From Brienomyrus brachyistius (lineage: Eukaryota; Chordata; Actinopteri; Osteoglossiformes; Mormyridae), in NCBI RefSeq assembly GCF_023856365.1, contig NC_064538.1, forward strand, positions 15,788,435 to 15,852,434: a DNA stretch of 64,000 nt, in the 5' to 3' direction. Made by a program: the position numbers and the translations under genes. This document shows, piece after piece, positions 25,487 to 38,300 of the stretch (position 1 is the stretch's first letter; each line of letters opens with the position of its first letter). The notes below the pieces were generated by a model. That model ran no database searches, had not been told where the DNA came from, and saw only the letters and a program-made list of their open reading frames with translations.

Positions 25487-25630
25487 GTTAAATTAACACT
25501 GCATGGTGTTTATATAATTATCACCAATCAGTGTTACATTTAACACTTTACAGAGTGCAATGAGTGTTGTTGTACAGTGTTAAATTTTATTAGCTTTTAT
25601 AGTGTTCATTTGTGTTAAATCACTGTAACT
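25487..25630. mobile_element. Short palindromic MITE-like repeat
   Basis: Contains AGTGTTAAATTAACACTG, a perfect palindromic core, and further ACAGTGTTAAATTTT, AGTGTTACATTTAACACT and TGTGTTAAATCACTG motifs on both strands. It sits where exon 3 of the fkbp1a duplicate should be. Confidence 0.5.
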
Positions 25631-28509
25631 CCACCTCTTCCCAGATTCCAAGCCGATATAGAAGGCACACAGGTGCCACTCTCATCTTTGATGTGTAACC
25701 TGCTTGACCTCAAATGGTCCTACCTCAAGTTAGTACTTGGTATTCGTTGGTTGCTATTTGAGATTAGTATTTTTTATACCAAAGTGATTTTAGGCTATAT
25801 AAAAAGCAATATATAATTGCTTGCCTTCAACCCAAAATAGCTGTTTTCTTTGTCTGGCGCATTAAGTATCCCGATGCCCATGATCGGTTAACTTAGGTCT
25901 TTATATGAATATTTCATTCTGTTTTCTGGGAACTTTCTTGTTGGTAGAAATGCAATGTGCGCGGTGCCGGTGCGCGTCACCGCCATGGGGCAGGAAACAC
26001 CCGGTTACTTTTCTGGCGGAAAGGAGGGGCGTAGAGTTGCTGTTTTACTTGCCTCTCCGTACACCAACCTCAGTTAGGTTTCACCTTTACTTAACGGAGT
26101 TTTCTATTTGGGCACATCGAGAAGTTTTAAGAGGTAGGCCTGTAAGAAACAATTTACGATATCATATCTTTCATACACAAGCCCCGCTGTCTTTTTCTCT
26201 TGTATTAGGCAGGATGTTTTTTTTTGTTCTTAAGAACAAAGGCGAAAGTAATAACGAATCGATCTCGCGATAGTTTTCGTGTGGAAAAAAATGCAAATTA
26301 AATATTGTACTTTAATTTTCGATCTGAATAAACCGGGAAAAATGCCATATGGGTTTGGATAAAGCTGTATAGCTAATATCTTTCCACCCCAAACTGCAAA
26401 CTGCTGTTGGTTTAGCCAGCTGGCAGTGTTCCGCCGTTGTTGTCGTATTTACTGTCTTTTTTCGCTAGTTAAACCGCTCGGGCTAATCAATACGTTTCTT
26501 ATGTTAGACGTCCCGAGTCTACGAAAATACGACTGAAAACAGCTAACTGACGTTTTGAGATAGCTAATTGTTGTCAGGAAGTAATCAGCAATTTTTTAAA
26601 AATAGAACATAAATAATTTTTAGTCGCATTAGTAATCGACGGAATTACTCGGAATTAAATGTCATATAATTGCAAATGTCGGCTACTTCATTCGTTTTAT
26701 TGCAAGGTGGCCTAAAGTATGTGTAAGTATAAAAAGTAATGACTGTCTGCCAGGTAATAAAGTTAGTCGAGGGTCTGCTTCCTTTCGTTTCCCGATTTGT
26801 AATTATTGGGTTAATCTCACACCATTGCTATTGTGAAAAACTGACATTATTACTATTTATAAGAATATTTTTGTTAGTTTTTGCTGTTGTCAGTACAGTA
26901 GGTTGAGCATTATTGAGGATTACTGTAAAATAGATGTTTTTTTAGTCTCTATAAAAATAGCCGAGGAAAAGGAATCCTATCATGTGACGGGTTTAACACG
27001 TTGGCGTACATATTTACTGAGGAATACATTTTGTGAATTTCTACAAATATCTAAAAAGTAACTGGGGGCCCTTTCAGTGCCGCAGGTCATATGTCCTACT
27101 GCGCTGTTCAGTAATTAAGAGGAAAAAGCTTCATAAAATGCTTGTTTTGTGCTAATGACTGAATACTGTGATCTCATTTGATTCAGAATGTTTTGAGAGA
27201 CATTATTTACTGGAAAGCATACATAATATCAAAGAGACTGAAAACAAACATTATGTTTAACACTATTAAAACGAGCATTTATCAGTGCAAGCCCAAAATG
27301 TAATTTATTTATTTAACATATTTTTAATATTGATAATCCTGATCCATATAATATTAGTATCTGTTGTCTCCGGTTTCTGTAGCTAAAGGGACATACGTTT
27401 ATATGTGTATAAATATTTCTGCCTCTTACAGGGTCATCGGAAGGCCATTAAACACTGTCCTGTTCTTTGATACTATCAGTTAATGCAAAGTTACAGCGCC
27501 TAAAATCATTGAAAATTTGGCTCATTTCCTCATCTGTACGGTAGGAAATTATAAGTCCATTTCTCAAAGCACTAGTGTATCAAATCAGTCAGTTCTGGCA
27601 ATCCAGGAATTTCCGGTAGAATATTCCAGAAGAATTCTCGACTGGTTTATTTGTGGCTGATTTGGCGGTTGGTTTTGAAGTTGTATCTGTACTATAACAG
27701 TAGGTTTATCAGTAGGTCTCCTGGTGAAGGAAGCGGATCTGTTTATAATATGACAGCAGTTGATGAGATCTGCTGTTCTTATCAGAGGAGAGTCAAAACT
27801 AACATCCTCAATGCCCACTATTTAGAGTGATCACCTACAGTGTAAACCTCTGTCCGGTATTGCTACACTATGCGAGTAGAGTTAGTTTTTATTGTCATTG
27901 CTAAATGTGTTGCTGTAATATCTGTACCTGCTTAAATTCCTATATGGTATGTACTACCCAATGTTTGATTAGTATTTGTGCTAAGTCATTTGGGAAATGG
28001 AACAAACATTATATAATGATGATGATAATTACATAATTATTATTATTTATTAAGATATAACACAAGCTTTTCCTCTGTACCTGCTTAAGGAAATGAATAG
28101 ATTCACAGAACTGAAGAATACTTCCCTTTTCTAACCGTCTCCTAAGACCCAAAAGACAAAACATCTGTATTGTATTTATTTGTATATTATTTATAATATA
28201 AATACATTACAGATTAAACAGCTGTCAGAAGAATAGGTCTATATGTGAGTGTAGAAATAGACTTTAGTTTCTGTGTACACATCCTGTAGCTGCATTCTCA
28301 TACTCTTGAGTAACAGAAGGCCCAGCTTTGGGTGTCATATGACTCTGACTCATATTGGGAGGTCTGTGTTCTTATGATCTAAAGGTCAGGTTTGGCTTTC
28401 CCTTGATTTTATGATTTCAGATAACCTTTGTAACCCTTTGCTAGTCGTTTTTTATGCATTTTAAGAATTGCAGATTAACCTTTTATTTGCATAAATGTAT
28501 ATGTAATGT

Positions 28510-28966
28510 ACATTGCCAGTCAAAAAATTTTCCACACCACAGGATTTTACCACTTGTCCATTCATTTCATAGACTAGCTTTTTTATTCTTGTTAAGCATT
28601 GGAAATTGAGTGAACAACTATAAATGGAAAGAGTATGTAACAGTGCATGTCTGACATCTTGTTAACTGGTTGTTTGGTGATGGCATAGGCAAATGCACTA
28701 CATAACTGTTTCACCTCATGAAACAGAGCGGTATTTAATATCCCTTTTAGAAAGAACGTCTCAAATTTTCTTTGCTGTTATAACTGCTAGAGGAGGCTAC
28801 TCCTATGAATCAAAGATATGACATTTTCTTGCAAATAAACTGAAATGGTGAACATACTGTAAGTTTATTTTATAGCAAAGAATACTCTATTTTTAGTAAA
28901 TGTTGAGTAACATGCAAATGTAGAAAATCTGTGTGTACAAAAAAATTGACTGTTAGTGTGTATATT
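28510..28966. mobile_element. Tc1/mariner-type MITE
   Basis: The left end ACATTGCCAGTCAAAAAATT then TTCCACACCACAGGATTTTAC pairs with the reverse complement of the right end (ACACTAACAGTCAATTTTTT, then GTACACACAGATTTTCTAC). AGTCAAAA plus a CACACC block is typical of fish Tc1-like termini. The outer TA dinucleotides fit a TA target. No transposase ORF lies inside. Confidence 0.6.
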
Positions 28967-29867
28967 AATAATAATGGAATACTATTCCTGTATAGAATGG
29001 AGAATCCTTTCTAAGATGTTGAACATTGAATTCGACATCTTCAAAATTTATGATGCTTTTGAAATGTTTGTGTTGCATCTCATCCCCTGCCTGGCCTTTT
29101 ACAGGAGCTTCCTGTTGTCTTTGATGCATACAGTGAGATGCTATTTAGGAGATTTTTCCATGCGTCCATGTCAGAGATTTAAATGGCCACATTCTCGATG
29201 GAAACTTCAGGATGGATTGTGCTCTTAATTTGAAACCGGGGCAGTGTTTGCTTTCTGAAACATAGGAAGGTAGTCAGGTCAAACTACATGTACTTAAACA
29301 AAAAAATCTTTACCACATTATGTTGTTTCAGTGGATATTATCCATTAACAAAAAAGGCGCTATGTTTCCTATTCTGAATAAAAAATTGTAGTAGAAAAGT
29401 ACTTGCTGCCATAATATGCTTATATGTTGACAGCCACTTTGCCTTTGGCTTACAGCTGTTCCTAATTGTGCATGTTTGCTGAATTGAAATTTTGGAACCA
29501 TGAACCAAAAACTGAGGTTTGTAGCAACCATGAATTTTGCACTGTTACACCCCTAATTTATTAATAAAAACTGAAAAATGTAGCCATCGGTAAACTAACA
29601 TTGCTGCTATGAAAGCAGACTGTGGTTTGCTGTTGATGTGTGTCAAGACATTAACCTGATGGTGAATGGCATTATCCAGCAAAACCTGCAGTTTTTCTCA
29701 CCAAAGAAAACCCAACTGGTTTAGAAAATTAATCTATCTTGCTTGTGTAGTACTGGGACCCAGTATAGTTTAGGAAATGTAAGAGGTACCTATTTATAAT
29801 TAGTATGCACGTCTTTGAAAAGCTGTTCATGGATATATTAGTAATATATTAATATATGGATATATTA

Positions 29868-30290
29868 AACTGATACATGCCTTTGTATACAGTAGATTAC
29901 ACTACTGTAATGCTCTGTTATCTGGGAGCACACTCTGCACATTAAATACCTTGCAGCGTAATGCAGCAACTCGAATTGTCACTAGAAGCAGGAAATTTAA
30001 ACACATAACCTCATTCTTAGTTCCCTACACTGGCATCCTGTTAAGTTTAAAGCTGACTTCAAAGTTCACCTCCTTACATATAAGGCACTTAAAGGTCTAG
30101 CTCCTGCCTACCGTGTCGTCCACTCGGATCATAGAATGCAGGCTTCCTTGTCGTTCAACATATAAAGTGACAGTGGACAGTAAAGTATTCAGCTACAAGG
30201 CCCCAATATTATGGAATGTTTTACCAGCCTATGTGTGGGATGCTGATTCAGTCTCTCTAAATCTCGACGGAAGACCTATTAATTCAATTT
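29868..30290 (+). mobile_element. L2/Rex1-like LINE reverse transcriptase fragment
   Basis: Translation from about 29868 reads LIHAFVYSRLHYCNALLSGS, then LQRNAATRIVTRSRKFKHIT. This is the C-terminal part of the reverse transcriptase in L2/Rex1-type LINEs (the DYCNALL.G block followed by N.AAR...R...HIT). Frame shifts and stops follow before a NVLPAY-like region, so it is dead and truncated at both ends. Confidence 0.7.
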
Positions 30291-32374
30291 AGCTTACGCG
30301 CAGCCTAACACGTAACGCACCATAACTATGGCTGCTGGTGTTGCTATACATGTACATGCCTTTTTTTTATCTGCTATGGTTGTCCATTAATGTGTCAATA
30401 CATGTTCTGACCATCCATGCTCTCTGCCTTCCCACATGTCCGGGTAGAGCCCGGGGTGGACACCATCTCAACTGGATTCCTGGTTCGGTCTGATGTAGGG
30501 GTGACATCACAAAAATTGTGGGTGCAGCCTTCAATGCCACCCTACACAAGCCAATGTGGATAACAGACTCATTTATGGATTTTGTCTTGATCCTTAATCA
30601 CACCTTCATCTTGGTTTTAGTAAGCAAATCCACTCACAATACCATGTACAGGGTGATGATGTTAAAAGGATAATACTGGACGGCAGAGCAACAAAGAAAT
30701 TAAATGGTTTTTGAAACTTTGGAGTTTCTATTTGCTCCAAAGCTTTTATCACTGTTCTGCTAGATATGACTCCACCATCCACTCACGAACAACAACTTAC
30801 ACCCATATTTTTAGCTTGCATTTGGGTCAACTACATTTTGTGGTTGACTGACAAAGTCAAAAGTAATAGGAGATGAAGGAGCAAAATGGTTTAAAAACAG
30901 GTACAAAAATGCATTACACAGCAAGATACACAACGATTGCATAGAGATTTGCTGAAGAATTCAGTGCATCAAAAAGCTCTGCCTTTTTCTTCATATATCC
31001 ATAAACACATATATCCATGAACAACTTTTCAAAGACGTGAAAAAGCAGCCATACTAACTGTAAATAGGTATCATATGTATTTCCTAAACTACACTGTGTT
31101 CCAGTACTAGACAATCAAGATGAATTTCCTAAATCAGTTAGATTTTCTTCGGTGAGAAAACGGCAGGCTGGATAATGCCATTAAGACTGTGTTCCATAGA
31201 ACACAACCAAAGGTATAAAAGTGAGAGTTTCAACAATGTGTGTTGTCTGGATTTGTACTTTCTGGACCTCAGCTTTCTACCTCTGGAATTGTTTTATGTG
31301 AACGTTCAGATTGGTGCATTATGTCTGCCATATTCACTGAGTGACATCTTTGCTATACTCAGAGGAGGGTCCTCGACTCATAGTCTGGAGCCATAGGAGT
31401 AAATCCAGAGAGACATCGTCTTATACTGCAGCTAATGTATTGGTTGATTTTTTTCCCCCTGCTTGGCGTGCTTGTCGGCTTAGTTCTCACGGGCGTGGCA
31501 CTCAGTGTCACGTGCTCACTGTTGATTTACAGGAACACTCTGATGATCTGCAGGGCCTGCCTTTCTGGAAGCAGCATTCTGATAAACATTTATACTTCTG
31601 CCTCTTTCGGGAAGGATGTCATTTTGTTGCTCATTCAGTTCTTGCGTACATTTGCTGCAACTTCTTCTCTGTCAGTCACAATTCATTGTCATAGTGATTC
31701 AGTTGCTATGCAGTGCTTTAAAAATGAATATTAAAAATGTTTTAAAAATGTAACCACATGATGAAAAAGGCCAGGGCTCATCTCAGTCACATGAGTATTT
31801 TGGGTTTATATCTGGGCTCTAGTTCATTAAGTTGTTATTCTGAAATATGGTTCAGTTTTTTTCTACCACAAAAATGAGCTGAAATTCCATAAAAATATTA
31901 GTGCTTACCAGATAAGCAGCATTGGAGGCAGGCCTGTGCCGTGGGCTCAAACTTGCATAATGCTTTTTGATAACAGATGATGTGCGTGGGGGGGTGCCTG
32001 TGTGAATCACTACCGGCAGGGGATGTGTTTGCCGCTCTTGTCCATCTCTGCACTGCCACCCCCATGGATTTGCCTGTTACCAGTTAACGGGGTGGTACTG
32101 AGTGCACAGGGGGCTGTGTAAAGTGGGGGAAGCACAGCGACAGTGGGGGAGGGAGGGCAGTCTAAAAAGGAAATGTCATGCTTACCTCTCCATTTCTAGG
32201 TGTTTCTTTGCTTGTTTTAAAGGACATGGTTCTTATATATTTGAGTATGGAGTGGCTGTGTAATATGTGTAATATACATGTTTTAACATGTACTTAAATG
32301 TTGTATTTAAGCTCTGAAGGTTGATTAGTCATATATTTATTTTAATAATAATAATAATTATTATTATTTACAGG

Positions 32375-35300
32375 ATGTCTCTCTATCCATCCCTGGAAGA
32401 CCTTAAAGTTGATAAAGTCTTGAAGGTAATGAAAATATGAAAATTATTCAGCTTCATTTTCTGATATTTTTTGTCATTCAGATGTCAAAAGATGGTGTAA
32501 ATCTGTTCCTTAATTTAAATTCTGTTTACATGGGTGTATCTTTTTGGGTTGAACATTAGGGGGTTGATGTCCCCGCCTATCTTGTGATTATTTTTTGTAC
32601 TGGCCAGTCTTGATTATTGGCAGGAATATAACACCCCCCCCTATAATTTATAAATGTATAAATTATACATTTAATTTATAAATTGGGGTAGCACATGGCT
32701 CAGTAGGCTAAGTCTGTCTGTCTGTGATCGGAAGGTTGCTGGTTCAAACCCAACCTCAACATGTCTGCGGGTCCTTCAGCAACCCCCTTAACCCCCCAGC
32801 TCCCTGGGTGCCCCAGTGGGTGACTGCCCTTTGCGGACAGCTTACTCTACAAAAGAGCAAATTGAGGGAGGCGTAAAAAGACAATTTCAATATGGGGATC
32901 AATAAAAGTATCAATTATTAATATTGTTTATATTATTATTATTAATTTATGCCCATGGTTGTTTATTATTTGAGATTTGGTGGTAATATTTCACCTAGAC
33001 TCGTTTGTTCTATGAAAGCCTGAATTTAGTAAGGAGAATTTTTAGTTAATAATAACAACAACCTGTCTTGTGTTTTCATCCAGGCCCAGTCTCATTTTGT
33101 ACAGAGTACCTCCTCTACCCCTGCCATCACAGAGGAGGCTTCCCAAGCCCCATCAGCTAGCAATGGGACATCAGGATCAGGTAAACCCCAGGCTGTGTGA
33201 GGCCTGTACTCTGTCCCTATCAAAACCTGTTATATCTTAATGCCTGTCTCTTCATGGCTTTTGACTTTTGTGGCCCGTTCAGGTATTGCTACACTGCTGT
33301 GATGCCTTTTGGCTGAGCCCTTTTCTCCCAGAGACAGTGAGAGGTGTGGATTGCTATACAGTAATTGTCAAAGGATGCATAGGAGGAGGGGGTGTGAGAT
33401 GAAGAGGTTGCCATTTGTCTGCCAGACCGCACTTACATCTTAGGGTGCTTTTCCATTGCACCAAGTAGCATACTTTTGATACGGTACTTTCGCTTTGAAT
33501 TCCAGTTGAGTACCAATACCTAAAGTTCTAGTACCGAAAGTGCCAAACCAGCTGGGGTACTTCTTTGGTACTTCAGTTCTTTGGGGTGGGACGCAATTTG
33601 GTCACAAGAATGTCCATCCATCCATTTTCCAAACCGCTTTTCCTCCTGGGTCGCGAGGGGTCTGGAGCCTATCCCGGAAGCAATGGGCACGAGGCAGGGA
33701 ACAACCCAGGATGGGGGGCCAGCCCATCACAGGGCACACACACACACCATTCACTCACTCATGCACACCTACGGGCAATTTAGTAACTCCAATTAGCCTC
33801 AGCTTGTTTTTGGACTGTGGGGGGAAACCGGAGTACCCGGAGGAAACCCCACGATAACATGGAGAGAACATGCAAACTCTACACACATGTGACCCAGGCG
33901 GAGACTCGAACCCGGGTCCCAGAGGTGTGAGGCAACAGTGCTAACCACTGCACCACCATGCCGCCCCCGTCATAAGAATATATACAACAAAAAGATCCGG
34001 ATGGCATGACAAGAAATTAAAAAGTGTTTTGTTGAATATACTAATACATCAAACATATAGCGTGCTGTCCTAATGATATGATTTTGTTATAAATATAGCA
34101 ATGTGATTTTTAAAAAAATAAATATTGGGGTATTTATAAAACAAAAGGAGTTTGTTTCTCACAAACCCACCTTCAAGTGATTTTAAATGGCAAGGATGAA
34201 AATGGGTATGATTGTCTCGGAAAACACGTGAAGCACTCATGCGAAAGCAGGGGAGGTAGGTCTAAAACTCTAAACTGGTTTAGAATCTATAAAAGGAATA
34301 ATAATTAATATTGCAAAGTTTGTTTAGTTTTTTTTCCTATGGCAGAGTAACAGAGTAAAAATATTTTTGTGAAAATTTAACCCCCCTGTGCTATAATGCC
34401 CGTACAGAATTGAAAGAAAGCCTTATTTTAATATAGTTAACTAGCAATGTAAGAATTGTATGTGCATAACATGTGATGTTGGTATGACTATTGCACAATG
34501 CCAAGCTGTGCTACAGCCATTTTTAGAATTCAGTACAAAAAAAAACCCTGCTCTGCGTTGATGTCATTTGGCGCCAGTACCAGTTTTTATGCCAGTGGAA
34601 AAGGACACTTTGAAATACTTTACTTTTGGTACTTTCTCAAAGTACCAAAAGTACGGTACCTGGTACGGTGGAACAACACCCTTAGCTTTGTGGGTTTGTG
34701 AGACAGCGAAAGTGCCCGGGGGAGAACCGACCTCCTATTATGGTCTGCTGCTGACGTGCAGTGGAGCTTTTAAGAAATAAATATGGTGAAAGGCAAGGGA
34801 AGTGAGAGAGAGAACGAGAGAGGGTTGAGAGTGAGCTGGAAAAAGATGTGGTTGGGAAACACAGTGGTGAAATGTGAAGAAAAGGGGATAGTGGGGAATG
34901 CCCTCCCCCCCTCCCTGGGCCTCGTTTCGGCCTCATTGAAAGGCCTGAGGCCTTTGTGTCCTTCCATAGAACAAGCTTAAGGTTTCTATAGAGACCGTGG
35001 TGCTGTTTTGGCCCATGAGTGATGGGAGGGAAGGGGGTGTTGGGGCACAATTTACTTTTCATGTCCCTCCATTGTGATTCTTAAGCCTGACTGCATGAAT
35101 GTAGCCTGTGTGCGCTCCTCTGTACATCTGTTGTCCATAAACTGGATTACTGTCTTGTACAAGAATTCTCACCCTCCTTGTGATGCCGCCTGTAGAGGCA
35201 TTGCAAAATGATGCACAGGCTTCTCAGTCTGAACATTCACAGAGGTGAATGTTTGCTTTTACATACAGATATCTGCTTTGTTACAGTAATGAAAATAACA

Positions 35301-38300
35301 CTCATGCTATCTTGCTTGAAATGCAAGTAATTTAAGTGAAATTTATCTATCTTGCCTTTCAATTTAACACTGGTGAAGAGAATGCAGATGGACTGGAGCA
35401 TCACTTCCTATATTTATTCCAAGTGAAAGATTTACATATTTCTTGATTAATTGTATATTTGTAAAATAAAAGTTTACCAAAATGTTTTGTTTTTTTCTTG
35501 TCTTCACTCTCCCAATTAAAGCCGTCCTTCACGCATATTGCGCAGTAGTTCCTTCAGCATCCCATACTTTTTTAATGTGCATTTATGCTGATTTGGCAAG
35601 AAATTACTATGCATTTTAACTTTTATATGCTAATTCATACTTCATTTGCGGTTTAAAGCTTAAAATAATAATAGTAATTTCTTGTCATAACAGTGCAAAT
35701 GCACATAAGTATGCATTTGCAGTGTTACAACAATTAATTGCAGCATATATCGCTTTTAAAGGTGAATGCATACATGCAGTTATGTGCATGCCTGTGTAGT
35801 AGCATGCATGACTTGTAGGCTGATTCATCCATGAATGCATCTCCGATTATGACCTGCTTTTTAACTTGAACACACAAATGGTAGTTTGTGTTGGACCACT
35901 GAAATTGTTGCCAGATGTACTCTAATTACTTGCGGGACACTGAATTTTGAATGAACTGTTTTGGGTTAAACCCAGGAACAATAACAAATAAAGCTATTAA
36001 TAATGTAAGCATTTGCAGTAAATTCAAAAAAGTCTTGCATTCAACACATCTCGCATGGTCCTCCATTTTTGTCTTCACTTCTGAAATGGTACCCCTCCCA
36101 CAGCAACACACACACTGACGTCCTCGTTCTACCCTTTTGCCATTAAGTGCAGTGTGAATGCGAGACGGAAGGGGTGTGTGTTTGTATGTGTGTGTTGTCA
36201 CTTTGTTGACCCATGAAGGCTGAGTTGTACCAAAATAACAGCTAAGATTCTGTGGGAATCTGTCCTTCTAAACTGTTTATTAGGCACAAGTTTATGATGA
36301 CACAAGCTGCAGTGGTTTGTGACTTCGCGTTGTGTTAAGTGATTGGAAGTGAAGATGTCTGATTGGCCCTGTTTGCCCCCCCCCAGCCCTATACCCCAAC
36401 CTGCAGGAGCTGGCAGACTACATGGGCCTGAGCCTGAACAGTGATGAGGTGCAGAGGAATCTGGCCCTGATTCCTGCCGTGGACAATGTAAGCGCCACCG
36501 GCCTTCTTGACCTGTCCTACTTGGTGCTCTTAGCACTTCTGGAAAAGGACGGGGCAGCCATTTTATTTCTTGGATTGACTTGTTGAGAATATGATTTTAA
36601 TTAAGCCTTTTGATGAAATATAAAATAGCTAGGGAAACAGGGACAGATCTCTGTCCAGAGGGCAGACCTGTTTCTCTCTTTCTGGACATCCCTGATCCTC
36701 ATCTCTGAATCTACAGCAGGTGGCAGTGCCCTCCAGCAGTGGACTCGGGGGCATGGTGCGGCCCGTGACGGGGAATGATATTGGGCTGTGTCGGGCTGAG
36801 ATCCGGCCTGGGGTTCGTGAGGTCATCCTCTGCAAGGACGAGAGTGGCAAGGTTGGCCTGAGGCTGCGCACCATCGACAATGTAAGTTTGGTCACTCTGC
36901 TTTTTTCTGAAAATGGGAGAGGCCAGGTGTGATGCCTGTGACCAAGTGTACTAAATGGTTTATTTAAGCATGAAGACTTGTATCAGGGTTAGCCAAGACT
37001 TCTGTTTGATATGGGTTAAAAACAGTTGTCACTGCCAATCGAAAAATAGTCAAGATGTAAACCACAGGCATCCTGTACGTAAATCACTCCAGTGTCCAAA
37101 GTGCATTTTCCTGCTTAATTAAATTTTTATCGGTTCTCAGCTGTCTGTTGGGGTTTTTACTCTGCTTGCGCACAAATAGCGCTCTTGCACTCCCCCTCCC
37201 CCTCCTACTTATTTCATGTGTGTTTCTCCTACTATCCTCTAGGGGGTGTTCATCCAGCTGGTGCAGGCTAACTCCCCGGCCTCGCTGGCTGGCCTCCGGT
37301 TTGGAGACCAGGTCCTGCAGATCAATGGGCAGAACTGTGCTGGCTGGAGCCTGGACAAGGCCCACAAGGCCCTAAAGGTGGCAGCAGAGCATCGCATTGA
37401 GCTCATAGTTCGTGACAGGTATGGGGGAGGGGGCGCTGGGCCTTAGAATCCAGGAAGTGACATTAAGCAGCTGTCAAAAATTGGTCTTGTTTCTTTTTCT
37501 ATTCACAGCATTTTTAGGGCTGTGTCATAAACCTTGCGGATATTAGTCTGAACACTGAAAAGTCATGAAAATTAACTGATTTTAATAAACAGTCAAAACT
37601 TGTATTGTACCAAATGCGTCACATACTGAGCAATGCGAGCTGGGAAAAAACACAAATACATGGTGTAATCTTTCCCTATACATAAGCGATTCCATTGAAG
37701 TACGCCAGGGAAACTGTTCTGAATTATACATAGCTGCGAAATGGGAGGAATGACCTTGCAGTTTTTTTTTTGTTTTATGAGCTGTTTAAATTTGGCTCTC
37801 TGGCTCCCCCTGCTGATACATCCAGCACACTAAGCAGCACAAAACACCAGACTGGAAAGAACTGATGTGATGTGTGTCTTTACCAACCAATAACTTTCAA
37901 GTAAATTGTCTGTTAACTGGCAAAAAAAAACCCTGTCTAAGTAGGGTTTAAGGCAGCTGCTGAGGGTCTGAGTTAATTTTTATCCTCTGTACCACTATGC
38001 CGAGTGATTATATCAGTGTTCTCTCATTCTCCTGCTCAGGCCTTTCCAGCGCACTGTCACCATGCACAAGGATAGCGCAGGGCACGTGGGCTTCATCTTC
38101 AAGTCAGGCTGCATCACCTCACTGGTGAAGGACGGCTCGGCAGCCCGCAATGGCCTGCTGACAGAACACTACATCTGCGAGATCAACGGCCAGAACGTCA
38201 TTGGACTCAAGGTGGGTGCTGTTAGCTGAGGTGGGGGTTGGACCTGAATTGGGAAAGAAGGTGATTTTGTGATGGGGCAGGGAGTGTGTTGGGGGTGGGG

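Larger units (their letters stand above)
24573..25728 (+). pseudogene. Decayed partial tandem duplicate of fkbp1a (intron 2 to last exon)
   Basis: Long stretches match fkbp1a intron 2 in order. GGCTACTCCGACGCTAT occurs here and at 20395; TATTAAGCGGTGGCTTCT here and at 20607; TTGATTTCTAACGT in both; TTTCTTTCCCAATAGTT here and at 21171; ATGAATAAAGATGCAGGT here and at 21331. The last-exon remnant at about 25674-25728 keeps GCCACTCTCATCTTTGATGT but then reads TAA (25696-25698), where fkbp1a has a Glu codon. Exons 1-2 are not seen. Exon 3 is absent and its place is taken by a short palindromic repeat (about 25487-25630). A type 2 SINE is inserted at about 24967-25078. This is a genomic (intron-containing) duplication, not a processed copy, and it cannot encode FKBP12. 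Confidence 0.85.
25729..32374. other. fkbp1a duplicate to sdcbp2 first coding exon; probable sdcbp2 5' region
   Basis: No credible coding exon. A CpG-richer stretch at about 25950-26135 (GCGCGGTGCCGGTGCGCGTC) ends in TTTTAAGAG|GTAGGC and may be the non-coding first exon of sdcbp2. The rest would then be intron 1. It holds a Tc1-like MITE (28510-28966), a LINE fragment (29868-30290) and an inverted repeat pair (29660/31185). Between 26.2 and 28.5 kb I see only AT-rich sequence. Confidence 0.5.

Noticed and set aside
25905..26273. 122-codon open frame
   Set aside because: No recognisable domain. The CpG-rich part fits a non-coding first exon better.
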